Below are positions 38,059-45,024 of a stretch of 64,000 bases of DNA, one piece after another (positions within the stretch are counted from its first letter, which is position 1; every line of letters starts with the position of its first letter). Source of the stretch: Spinactinospora alkalitolerans (GTDB lineage Bacteria > Actinomycetota > Actinomycetes > Streptosporangiales > Streptosporangiaceae); contig NZ_JACCCC010000001.1 of assembly GCF_013408795.1 (NCBI RefSeq), forward strand, positions 4,960,001-5,024,000. The letters run 5' to 3'. The notes beneath the pieces are model-generated. The model worked only from the letters and a program-made list of their open reading frames with translations, searched no databases and had not been told where the DNA came from. The translations under genes and the position numbers were made by a program.

Positions 38059-38547
38059 TCACTGCACCCGCGGCTCGGTGGAGGCGGCGTCCTCGTCGCC
38101 CTCCTCGTCGGGCAGGTGGATGTCGTCGATGGTGATGTTGACCTCGGTGACCTCCAGGCCGGTCATCCGCTCCACACCGCCGATGACGTTGCGCCGCACC
38201 GCCGCGGCCAGGTCGGGGATCGCCGCGCCGTACTCCACCACCAGGTCGATGTCGATCGCGGCCTGCCGCTCGCCGACCTCCACCGCGACGCCGCGGGCGG
38301 CGTTGCTGGTGCTGGTGGCGCCGGGGATGCGGTCGCGTACCGCGCCGAACGCACGGGCCGTACCGCCGCCCATGCGGTGGACGCCGCCGACCTCGCGGGC
38401 GGCCATTCCGGCGATCTTGGCCACGACGTGGTCGGCGATGGAGGTGCGGCCGTTGGCCGTCACGAGTTCGCGCGCCCCCTTGCCGGAGCCGCCGGAGCCG
38501 GTCTCGCGAGCGCCGGGCACCGTGGCCTGCGTTTTGGTATCAGTCAC
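38059..38547 (-). CDS. Asp23/Gls24-family envelope protein (3), operon leader
   Basis: A 162-residue Asp23 protein. The core reads RTSIADHVVAKIAGMAAREVGGV, given here from RTSIADHVVAKIAG, then AAIDIDLVVEYGAAIPDL and EVTEVNITIDDIHLPDE. The N-terminal 30 residues are Gly/Thr-rich and the C-terminus is acidic. The start is GTG with AGGGAG 8 bases upstream. It is the first gene of the operon, divergent from the ECF sigma gene. Confidence 0.88.
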   Translation of the reverse strand: MTDTKTQATVPGARETGSGGSGKGARELVTANGRTSIADHVVAKIAGMAAREVGGVHRMGGGTARAFGAVRDRIPGATSTSNAARGVAVEVGERQAAIDIDLVVEYGAAIPDLAAAVRRNVIGGVERMTGLEVTEVNITIDDIHLPDEEGDEDAASTEPRVQ

Positions 38548-38888
38548 TGTTGAACTCCCTTGGCGCTTGGTGTCGGAGCGGGATCGGAGAAGGCGCTGCG
38601 GCCGCGCCGACGGCACCGCCGGGCGCTGCCGGGACCGTCCATGATCGCCCCGTTCACGTTTCACTCCCCCGTTCGGGGGCACGTGGTCGATCGCTGAAGT
38701 AATGACCACGCTTTCGTCCGTCACAGGTAAAGACACAGCGGAGGTCGACAGCCTCACGCCCCACTGTTTGTGAGCTGGATCACAATCCATACCCACGAAG
38801 CGAGGGCGTCACCCCTGCCGCTACCCAATGTAGCTAATCGCCCGCGTAAAGTAATGCCCAGTCGGTGTGAACGAGGAGGCGGCGGACA
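38548..38888. other. Divergent promoter region, Asp23 operon and ECF sigma gene
   Basis: This 341-base gap must contain promoters for both units. A perfect CRP-type palindrome is at 38769-38784. AGGAGG at 38874-38879 is the ribosome binding site of the sigma gene. I could not fix -35/-10 boxes with confidence. Confidence 0.5.
38769..38784. promoter_or_regulatory. CRP/Crp-type palindrome
   Basis: TGTGA-GCTGGA-TCACA matches the bacterial CRP consensus TGTGA-N6-TCACA exactly. It also fits the shorter Streptomyces Crp core. It lies about 105 bases upstream of the sigma start and 220 bases from the Asp23 start. Confidence 0.55.
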
Positions 38889-39446
38889 CTGGAAACGCAG
38901 GCACATTCGCAGATCTCGGACGCAACGCTGGTGGAACACGCCCAGGACGGCGATACCGACGCCTTCGAACTCCTGGTCCGGCGCCACCAGGACGCCGTCT
39001 ACCGCATCACCCTGCGCATCCTGGGCGATTCCGGCGACGCCGCCGACGCCGCGCAGGAGGCCCTCGTCACGGCCTGGCGGCAACTGCCGAAGCTGCGGAA
39101 CACGGCGACGTTCCCGGCGTGGCTGTACCGGATCGCCACCCGCCGCGCCCTGAACCTCACCCGCTCCCGGCACCCCGCGGTCCCGATCGGCGACGATGAG
39201 AAGCGACTCCCCGGCCCCGCTGCGGGCCCGGAGCAGCACTCGGTGGCCACCGGCCTGCGGGAGGCCCTCGAACTGGCGCTCGCCGGCCTTCCTCCGCCGC
39301 AACGGACGTGCTGGGTCCTTCGCGAACTGGAAGGAATGAGCTATGACGAGATAGCCGAGATCGTCAACGCGACCCCGACCGCCGTACGCGGCCGCATCCA
39401 CCGCGCCCGTACCCACCTCGTGGAGGCGCTTCACTCATGGCGGTAG
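38889..39446 (+). CDS. ECF-family RNA polymerase sigma factor
   Basis: A protein of about 185 residues. Region 2 covers DAFELLVRRHQDAVYRI to LYRIATRRALNL and region 4 covers LPPPQRTCWVLRELEG to TAVRGRIHRARTHL. Start choice is unusual: a good AGGAGG lies 9 bases before an in-frame CTG at 38889, whereas the first in-frame ATG/GTG (GTG 38931) has no ribosome binding site and would clip region 2. I prefer CTG. The gene overlaps the zinc-motif Asp23-like gene by 10 bases. Confidence 0.88.
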   Translation: METQAHSQISDATLVEHAQDGDTDAFELLVRRHQDAVYRITLRILGDSGDAADAAQEALVTAWRQLPKLRNTATFPAWLYRIATRRALNLTRSRHPAVPIGDDEKRLPGPAAGPEQHSVATGLREALELALAGLPPPQRTCWVLRELEGMSYDEIAEIVNATPTAVRGRIHRARTHLVEALHSWR

Positions 39447-39973
39447 AGCCCACTCACGACCGGCTGCCCTGCGGCACCGACAAGGCCGAGCTCATCGAGC
39501 ACCTGGAGGCCGGAACCCGCACCGAGCACGAGCTCCACTGCCCGCACTGCCGGGCGGTGGAGCGCGACCACGGCGTGCTGGCCGCCGCGCGGGAGGAGCT
39601 CGCCGCCGAGGAGGTCTCGGCGCCTCCCCGACTGCTCGGCGACGTCATGCGCGCGGTGCGCGCCGAGCCCCGTTCCCGCAGGACGCTGGCCGTCCCGCCG
39701 CACGAGGACGGCCTGACGCGGGTGCGCGAGACCGCGGCGGCCAGGATCCTGCGCCTGGCGGCGGAGCAGGTGTCCGGCCTCAGCGTCGGCCGGTGCGTGA
39801 TCGGGGAGGAGACCGAGGAGGGCGTCCCCGTGCGCCTCACCGCCCGGATCGAGGCCGGCGCCCCCATCCCCGAGACCGCCGAGGCGGCCCGCCGGGCCGT
39901 GCGCGGCGCCGGCCGGAGCCAGCTCGGCTGGAGCATCACGCGGATCGACGTCGACATCGCCGACATCGCCTGA
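39437..39973 (+). CDS. Anti-sigma-type zinc motif joined to Asp23-like domain
   Basis: A 178-residue protein. The N-terminus contains HELHCPHC (H-x3-C-x2-C, about residues 31-38), the zinc-binding anti-sigma motif. A helical linker follows. The C-terminal half (ILRLAAEQVSGLSVGRC, GVPVRLTARIEAGAPIPE, WSITRIDVDIADIA) has the Asp23 strand pattern. It overlaps the sigma gene, as anti-sigma genes usually do. It probably restrains the sigma factor and ties it to the Asp23 proteins encoded divergently; that link is inference. Confidence 0.78.
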   Translation: MAVEPTHDRLPCGTDKAELIEHLEAGTRTEHELHCPHCRAVERDHGVLAAAREELAAEEVSAPPRLLGDVMRAVRAEPRSRRTLAVPPHEDGLTRVRETAAARILRLAAEQVSGLSVGRCVIGEETEEGVPVRLTARIEAGAPIPETAEAARRAVRGAGRSQLGWSITRIDVDIADIA

Positions 39974-40140
39974 GCCGCCAGATCGTTGACGGGGGTGGAG
40001 GACCGTGACCGCAGTCCTCCATTCACCACCGCATGACCCGGGAAGGCTGCCGTCAGCGCGCCGGCGCCGACGACAGCCCCACCAGGTCACCACGGGCTCG
40101 GCAGGGACCGGAGACAATCCCGGCCCTCCCCCATAACGAT

Positions 40141-41001
40141 CTAGCGGAAGACCACCGTCTTGGCCCCGTTGAGCAGCACCCGCCGCTCGGCGTGCCAGTT
40201 CACCGCCCGCGCCAGGGCGACCGACTCCAGGTCGCGGCCCACGGCGGCGAGCTGCTCCGGGCTGTAGGTGTGGTCGGCCCGCGCGACCTCCTGCTCGATG
40301 ATCGGCCCCTCGTCGAGGTCGGCGGTGACGTAGTGCGCGGTGGCCCCGATCAGCTTCACGCCGCGCGCGTGCGCCTGGTGGTAGGGGCGCGCGCCCTTGA
40401 AGCTCGGCAGGAAGGAGTGGTGGATGTTGATGATGCGCCCGGACATCTTCTGGCAGAGGTCCTCGGAGAGCACCTGCATGTAGCGGGCCAGCACCACGAG
40501 GTCGACGTCGTAGGACTCCACCAGGTCCAGCAGCCGCCCTTCCTGGGCGGCCTTGGTCTGCGGCGTCACCGGCAGGTGGTGGAAGTCCAGGCCGTAGGAG
40601 TCGGCCAGGAACTCCAGGTCGGGATGGTTGGAGACGACCCCGGCGATCTCCACGTCGAGCAGTCCGCTGCGCTGGCGGTACAGCAGGTCGTTGAGGCAGT
40701 GGCCGAACTTGGAGACCATCACCAGCATCCGAGGGCGCGTGTCGCGCCGCCACAGCTCCCAGTCCATGCGGAAGTCGCCGGCCAGCGCCGCGAACGCGCC
40801 GCGCAGCGCGTCCTCGCCGACACCGGCGTCCTCGGCGGCGAACTGCACCCGCATGAAGAAGCGCCCCGTGTAGTGGTCACCGTACTGCTGGCTCTCGGTG
40901 ATGTTGCACCCGTGCCCGGCCAGGAGGTTGGCCACCGCGGCGACGATCCCGCGGCTGTCGGGGCACGACAGGGTCAGCACGTATTCACGATCACTCGTCA
41001 T
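40141..41001 (-). CDS. purU: Formyltetrahydrofolate deformylase
   Basis: A 286-residue enzyme that hydrolyses 10-formyl-THF to formate and THF. An N-terminal ACT domain (YVLTLSCPDSRGIVAAVAN) binds regulators. The catalytic formyltransferase fold has VSNHPDLEFLA, the histidine in NIHHSFLPSFKGARPYHQA, and the aspartate in VTADLDEGPIIEQE. It balances one-carbon pools, complementing the glycine cleavage genes nearby. It is divergent from the deaminase/aldolase gene. Confidence 0.96.
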   Translation of the reverse strand: MTSDREYVLTLSCPDSRGIVAAVANLLAGHGCNITESQQYGDHYTGRFFMRVQFAAEDAGVGEDALRGAFAALAGDFRMDWELWRRDTRPRMLVMVSKFGHCLNDLLYRQRSGLLDVEIAGVVSNHPDLEFLADSYGLDFHHLPVTPQTKAAQEGRLLDLVESYDVDLVVLARYMQVLSEDLCQKMSGRIINIHHSFLPSFKGARPYHQAHARGVKLIGATAHYVTADLDEGPIIEQEVARADHTYSPEQLAAVGRDLESVALARAVNWHAERRVLLNGAKTVVFR

Positions 41002-41112
41002 TGAAGGGCACCTTTGTGAAAACTCTGCCGAACGGCCGGAACCCCAGGTTAACCGGGGTGCGGCGGCGGAGTGCGGAAAAACCGCGGGATACGGCCGCGA
41101 CAACAGACGTGA

Positions 41113-41130
41113 ATATTTCTCATGAAATAT
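41113..41130. promoter_or_regulatory. A+T-rich palindrome before the deaminase/aldolase gene
   Basis: ATATTTC-TCAT-GAAATAT is a perfect 7-base inverted repeat with a 4-base spacer, very A+T-rich against the surrounding sequence. It lies between the divergent purU and deaminase genes and overlaps the first possible ATG (41122) of the latter, which argues for a later start. It is a likely operator or promoter element. Confidence 0.6.
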
Positions 41131-41181
41131 GGCATGCTCGCAGGCATGAGCAGCGGCTTGAACAGCGGCGTGGACGGTGGC

Positions 41182-42375
41182 ATGAGCAGCCTCTTCGAAC
41201 GCTACGAGGCGGCGACCGCCGGACTCCGAGCACCGTTCGCCGTCGTCGACCTGGCCGCCTTCCGCGCGAACGCGGCCGACCTCGCCCGCCGCGCCGGCGG
41301 CGCGCCCATCCGCGTGGCCAGCAAATCGGTGCGCTGCCGCCACCTCCTGCGCGAAGCCCTCGCCCTGCCCGGCTTCGCCGGGATCATGGCCTACACCCTG
41401 CCCGAGGCGCTCTGGCTGGCCGCCGACGGGATCAGCGACGACATCCTCGTCGCCTACCCCACCGTCGATTCGGCCGCCATCGCCCGGCTCGCCGCCGACC
41501 CGCGCGCGGCCGAGACCATCACGATCATGGTCGACGACCCCGCCCACCTCGACCGCATCGCCGCGGCGGCCCCCGACCCGGCGCGCCCCATCAAGGTGTG
41601 CATCGACGTCGACACCAGTTGGCAGCCGCTCGGCCCGCGACTGCGCATCGGCGCGCACCGCTCCCCCGTCCGCACCCCGGCGCAGGCCGCGGCGCTCGCC
41701 CGCGCGATCACCCGCCGACCCGGGCTGCACCTGGACGGGATCATGGCCTATGAGGCCCAGATCGCCGGCGTCGGCGACGCCCCTCCCGGCCGACCGGCCT
41801 ACGGCCGGGCCCTGCGCTGGGTGCAGAAGAGGTCCCGCCACGAACTCGCCCGCCGACGCGCCGCCATCGTCAGGGCCGTGCGCGCAGTCGCCGACCTGCG
41901 CTTCGTCAACGGCGGCGGCACCGGCAGCCTGCACACCACCGCCAGGGAGCGCGCCGTCACCGAGGTCGCCGCCGGCTCCGGCCTCTACCAGCCCCGCCTC
42001 TTCGACCACTACAGCGCGTTCGCCGGCCGCCCCGCGGCCCTCTTCGCGCTGCCGGTCGTCCGCCGCCCCGCCCCCGGCGTCGCCACCGCCCTCGGCGGCG
42101 GCTACCTCGCCTCCGGCACCGCCGACGCCGCCCGGCTACCCCAGCCCTACCTGCCCGAAGGCCTCTCCTACAGCCCCACCGAGGGCGCAGGCGAGGTCCA
42201 GACCCCGCTGCTCGGCGCCGCGGCCGACTCCCTCGCCATCGGCGACCGCGTGTGGCTGCGCCACGCCAAGGCCGGGGAGCTGTGCGAGCACTTCACCGAA
42301 CTGCACCTCATCGACACCGACGCGGTCACCGCCACCGTCCCCACCTACCGCGGCGAGGGACGGGCGTTCCTGTGA
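41182..42375 (+). CDS. Amino acid deaminase/aldolase (fold type III PLP, D-threonine aldolase-like)
   Basis: A protein of about 397 residues with an alanine racemase-type PLP barrel. The PLP lysine is in PIRVASKSVRCRHLL near residue 48. VNGGGTGSLHTT binds phosphate and VQTPLLGAAADSLAIGDRVW and the C-terminal FRHAKAGELCEHF-like stretch (LRHAKAGELCEHF) belong to the beta domain. Relatives act on D-threonine or D-serine. Earlier in-frame ATGs at 41122, 41134 and 41146 are possible; I favour 41182 because of the palindrome upstream. Confidence 0.87.
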   Translation: MSSLFERYEAATAGLRAPFAVVDLAAFRANAADLARRAGGAPIRVASKSVRCRHLLREALALPGFAGIMAYTLPEALWLAADGISDDILVAYPTVDSAAIARLAADPRAAETITIMVDDPAHLDRIAAAAPDPARPIKVCIDVDTSWQPLGPRLRIGAHRSPVRTPAQAAALARAITRRPGLHLDGIMAYEAQIAGVGDAPPGRPAYGRALRWVQKRSRHELARRRAAIVRAVRAVADLRFVNGGGTGSLHTTARERAVTEVAAGSGLYQPRLFDHYSAFAGRPAALFALPVVRRPAPGVATALGGGYLASGTADAARLPQPYLPEGLSYSPTEGAGEVQTPLLGAAADSLAIGDRVWLRHAKAGELCEHFTELHLIDTDAVTATVPTYRGEGRAFL

Positions 42376-42395
42376 CCCGCGCGCCCGCACCACGC

Positions 42396-42433
42396 GGAGC
42401 GGGAGGGGCCGGCCGCCCGGCCCCTCCCGCTCC
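42396..42433. terminator. Bidirectional terminator hairpin
   Basis: A perfect 17-base-pair stem (42396-42412 with 42417-42433) with a four-base loop sits between the convergent deaminase and DUF3618 genes. Confidence 0.75.
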
Positions 42434-42451
42434 CGTCCGTCTTCGTGCGGC

Positions 42452-42847
42452 CTAGCGCCGCTTGCGCCGCCACAGCACGACCAGGCCCACGGCGACGACG
42501 ACGCCCACCCCGACACCGATCAGCACCGGACCCGACGGCCCCGGACGCATCTCGTAGTCGGTGACGACCTCGCCATCGCCCTTGAGGACGATGCTGCCCT
42601 CCGGCGGCTCGACCTCCTGGCTGCTCCTGCGGACCACGCCACTGCCGGAGACCAGCGCCCTGGCCTCCTCGGCCAGGTGCCCGCCGGTGTCGCGCAACCG
42701 CCCCCAGCCACGGCGCGCCACGTTGCCCGGCTTGGTCCGATCGCCGATCTCATCGATCGCCCAGGCCAGCCGGGCCTGCACGCGTTCGATCTCCGCCTGC
42801 ACACTGGCCGGATCCCGACGCATCCCCGCGGGGTCGCGTCCCTCCAT
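42452..42847 (-). CDS. DUF3618-type protein with C-terminal membrane helix
   Basis: A 131-residue protein. Residues 12-38 (RDPASVQAEIERVQARLAWA and onward) match the DUF3618 pattern, a helical motif of actinobacterial membrane proteins. A C-terminal helix (VLIGVGVGVVVAVGLVVLW, about 107-125) ends in RRKRR, so the protein is probably anchored by its tail. Its ATG lies 17 bases after the stop of the phosphatidyltransferase, implying co-transcription. The function is unknown. Confidence 0.78.
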   Translation of the reverse strand: MEGRDPAGMRRDPASVQAEIERVQARLAWAIDEIGDRTKPGNVARRGWGRLRDTGGHLAEEARALVSGSGVVRRSSQEVEPPEGSIVLKGDGEVVTDYEMRPGPSGPVLIGVGVGVVVAVGLVVLWRRKRR

Positions 42848-42864
42848 ACAGCCGCTTCCTTCCG

Positions 42865-43935
42865 CTACCGCAGGGTCACCTGAGAGGGGTTCTCGGCCGA
42901 CGCGTCGCGGCCGGCCGATTCGTCAGGCGAGCGCGTGAGATTCAACGCGCCTTCGATTCCATCCACCACGCGGAAGAAGTCCCGAGTGGACAACCACAGT
43001 TTATAGACGATCGCGATCTCGAACGCGAGCAGCAAAACGCCCACGGCAACGGTAATCCAGACGATCGAGGCACTCGCGACCGCCCCGGCCACCGGGGCCA
43101 GGATGAACACGGCCGTCTGGAACTCGATGCCGCTGACCAGGTGCGTGCGGACCCTGCGCGCCCGCATGAAGTCCCAGAACCGCTGGTACCAGGGGAAACG
43201 GCTGCGGAACTCCTGGTGCAGGTCGATCTTGGGCAGCCGGACGTCGGGCTGCTTGCCCGCGTCGCGGTCGTACCTCGTCTCCTTCTCCGTCTGCGTGCGC
43301 AGGATCTGCGCCAGGACCGAGATGCCGTGCCGCAGCACCGCCTGCTCGCCCGTGTCGCTCATCGGCCGGCCGTCCGAGTGCGCCTCCTCGGGCTCCAGCA
43401 TCGACAGCGTGGCCCGCGCCCGCTCCAGCGCACCGGCCAGGTGCGACCGCATCTCCCTGCGCATCTTGTAGACCTGCAGCGCGTTGAGGTAGCGCAGCAT
43501 GTCGCAGAAGACCACCGCCAGCGCCATCCACACGAACACGACCTCGCCCGTGAGCACGTACTGCCCGCCCATCAGCGCGATCGCGCACACCAGCACCCGG
43601 AACCGGTCGAAGACGTAGTCCATCCAGGACCCGAACAGCGACTCCCGGTCGGTCAGCCGCGCGAGCTTGCCGTCCATGCAGTCCAGCAGGAAGCACAGGT
43701 AGTACAGCACCGCGCCGGCCAGCAGGAACGGCCACGACCCCAGGGCGAAGCACGCCGCGGCCCCCAGCCCCAGCAGCAGCGCCGCCACCGTCAACTGGTT
43801 CGGCGTGACCGACGTGCGGTTGGCCGCCGCCCGGACCAGGCGCAGCGCGATCGGATCGACCGCCCACACCGTCCACCAGGAATCGCGCACCTTGCACGTG
43901 CGCTCCTTGACCTCGTCCAAAGTGAAACCGGACAT
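42865..43935 (-). CDS. CDP-alcohol phosphatidyltransferase-family protein
   Basis: A 356-residue membrane enzyme. The family signature D-x2-DG-x2-AR-x8-G-x3-D-x3-D is complete at about residues 88-113 (DCMDGKLAR, then GSWMDYVFD). About six membrane helices are split by a long cytoplasmic insert (about 165-255) that is not usual in the family. It transfers a phosphoalcohol from CDP-alcohol to an acceptor in phospholipid or inositol-lipid synthesis. The acceptor is unknown. The N-terminal 40 residues are soluble. Confidence 0.88.
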   Translation of the reverse strand: MSGFTLDEVKERTCKVRDSWWTVWAVDPIALRLVRAAANRTSVTPNQLTVAALLLGLGAAACFALGSWPFLLAGAVLYYLCFLLDCMDGKLARLTDRESLFGSWMDYVFDRFRVLVCAIALMGGQYVLTGEVVFVWMALAVVFCDMLRYLNALQVYKMRREMRSHLAGALERARATLSMLEPEEAHSDGRPMSDTGEQAVLRHGISVLAQILRTQTEKETRYDRDAGKQPDVRLPKIDLHQEFRSRFPWYQRFWDFMRARRVRTHLVSGIEFQTAVFILAPVAGAVASASIVWITVAVGVLLLAFEIAIVYKLWLSTRDFFRVVDGIEGALNLTRSPDESAGRDASAENPSQVTLR

Positions 43936-44223
43936 CGCTGGTGAACTCCCAAACCACGAAGCGGGGGGTGTGCTCCGGCCCTGCGCACCTCCGGTACCGG
44001 GTGACGCACGAGTCTACGCATACCGCGCGATCCGTGACACCTCCACCGGACGCCTGGGTTCGGTCAACGATAGGGGAAGAACGCGGCCGATGCGTGCGCA
44101 CCGGATGAACAACGCATCCGGAACCGGCCCCGGTCGTCCCGCGCAGCGGGGTCTTCCGGCCCCGCATTAGGCTGGACCGGCCATGACAAGGGGAAAGTCC
44201 CCTTCTCCCCGAAAGGAGATCCG

Positions 44224-44706
44224 TTGAGCGAGCCCACCGTCCGCCTCCAGCCCGGCGACACCGCTCCCGACTTCACCCTCGACGACGCCGACGGCAACCC
44301 CGTGACGCTCAGCGAGGTGCTCAAGTCCGACAGGCGCGTCGTGCTGTACTTCTACCCCGCCGCGATGACCCCGGGCTGCACCACGGAGGCCTGCGACTTC
44401 CGCGACAACCTGCGGGCCTTCGACACCGCGGGCCTGACCGTGCTGGGCATCTCCCCCGACGGCACCGCCAAGCTCGCCCGATTCCGCGACAAGGAGGGCC
44501 TGACCTTCCCGCTGCTCGGCGACCCGGACAAGAAGGTCCTCGCCTCCTACGGCGCCTTCGGCGAGAAGAAGAACTACGGCAGGACCGTCCAGGGCGTCAT
44601 CCGCTCCACCTTCGTCATCGCCGCCGACGGCACCGTGGAGAAGGCCCTCTACAACGTGAAGGCCACCGGCCACGTCGACCGGATCAAGCGCGAACTGGGA
44701 CTGTAG
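44224..44706 (+). CDS. bcp: Thioredoxin-dependent peroxiredoxin (BCP type)
   Basis: A 160-residue PrxQ/BCP peroxidase that reduces H2O2 and organic peroxides. The peroxidatic cysteine is in MTPGCTTEACDFRD; the second cysteine five residues on is the likely resolving one. The opening LQPGDTAPDFTLDDADG is typical. It starts at TTG with AAAGGAG upstream. It is divergent from the phosphatidyltransferase. Confidence 0.96.
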   Translation: MSEPTVRLQPGDTAPDFTLDDADGNPVTLSEVLKSDRRVVLYFYPAAMTPGCTTEACDFRDNLRAFDTAGLTVLGISPDGTAKLARFRDKEGLTFPLLGDPDKKVLASYGAFGEKKNYGRTVQGVIRSTFVIAADGTVEKALYNVKATGHVDRIKRELGL

Positions 44707-44876
44707 GCCGCCGGGCCACGCCACCGCGGTCCCGTTCCTCCCGGCACGCGACAGCCGCCCCGGTGAGCCGCTAGCATTGTGGACGGTGCGCCGCCCGCCG
44801 TGCGACCTGAACCGCCGTGGACACGGCTCGAACAGCCGACGAAGACCACCGGCGGACCATGGCCGGGCGCGAACCG

Positions 44877-44951
44877 GGGGCCGTAGTCCAACGGGCAGGA
44901 GACGACTGTTTTAGGGGCAGTACAGTGCGGGTTCGAATCCCGCCGGCCCTA
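44877..44951 (+). tRNA. tRNA with UAG anticodon, short variable loop
   Basis: A 75-nucleotide cloverleaf. The acceptor stem GGGGCCG pairs with CGGCCCT through a G1-U72 wobble. T8, A14 and the D-loop GG are present. The anticodon stem ACTGT/GCAGT encloses TTTAGGG, giving anticodon TAG at 44912-44914. The variable loop is five bases and the T arm is GCGGG-TTCGAAT-CCCGC. No CCA is encoded. By anticodon it reads CUA (Leu), but it lacks the long variable arm of tRNA-Leu. A terminator follows 4 bases later. Confidence 0.8.
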
Positions 44952-44954
44952 CAC

Positions 44955-44994
44955 GAGCCGAAGGCGCGGGACGGCGATCCCGCGCCTTCGGCTC
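44955..44994 (+). terminator. Terminator after the tRNA
   Basis: A perfect 17-base-pair stem (44955-44971 with 44978-44994) and six-base loop begin 3 bases after the tRNA, with TTCC following. It could also end the convergent kinase transcript. Confidence 0.8.
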
Positions 44995-45024
44995 TTCCGC
45001 CTCTTCTACGGACCTCGCGGCGCG

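Noticed and set aside
40141-42009. 622-residue minus frame extending purU
   Set aside because: The extra N-terminal part is antisense to the deaminase gene; the ACT domain starts just after ATG 41001.
44877-44951. tRNA as an integration site for a mobile island
   Set aside because: There is no integrase, direct repeat of the tRNA end or foreign gene cluster on either side.
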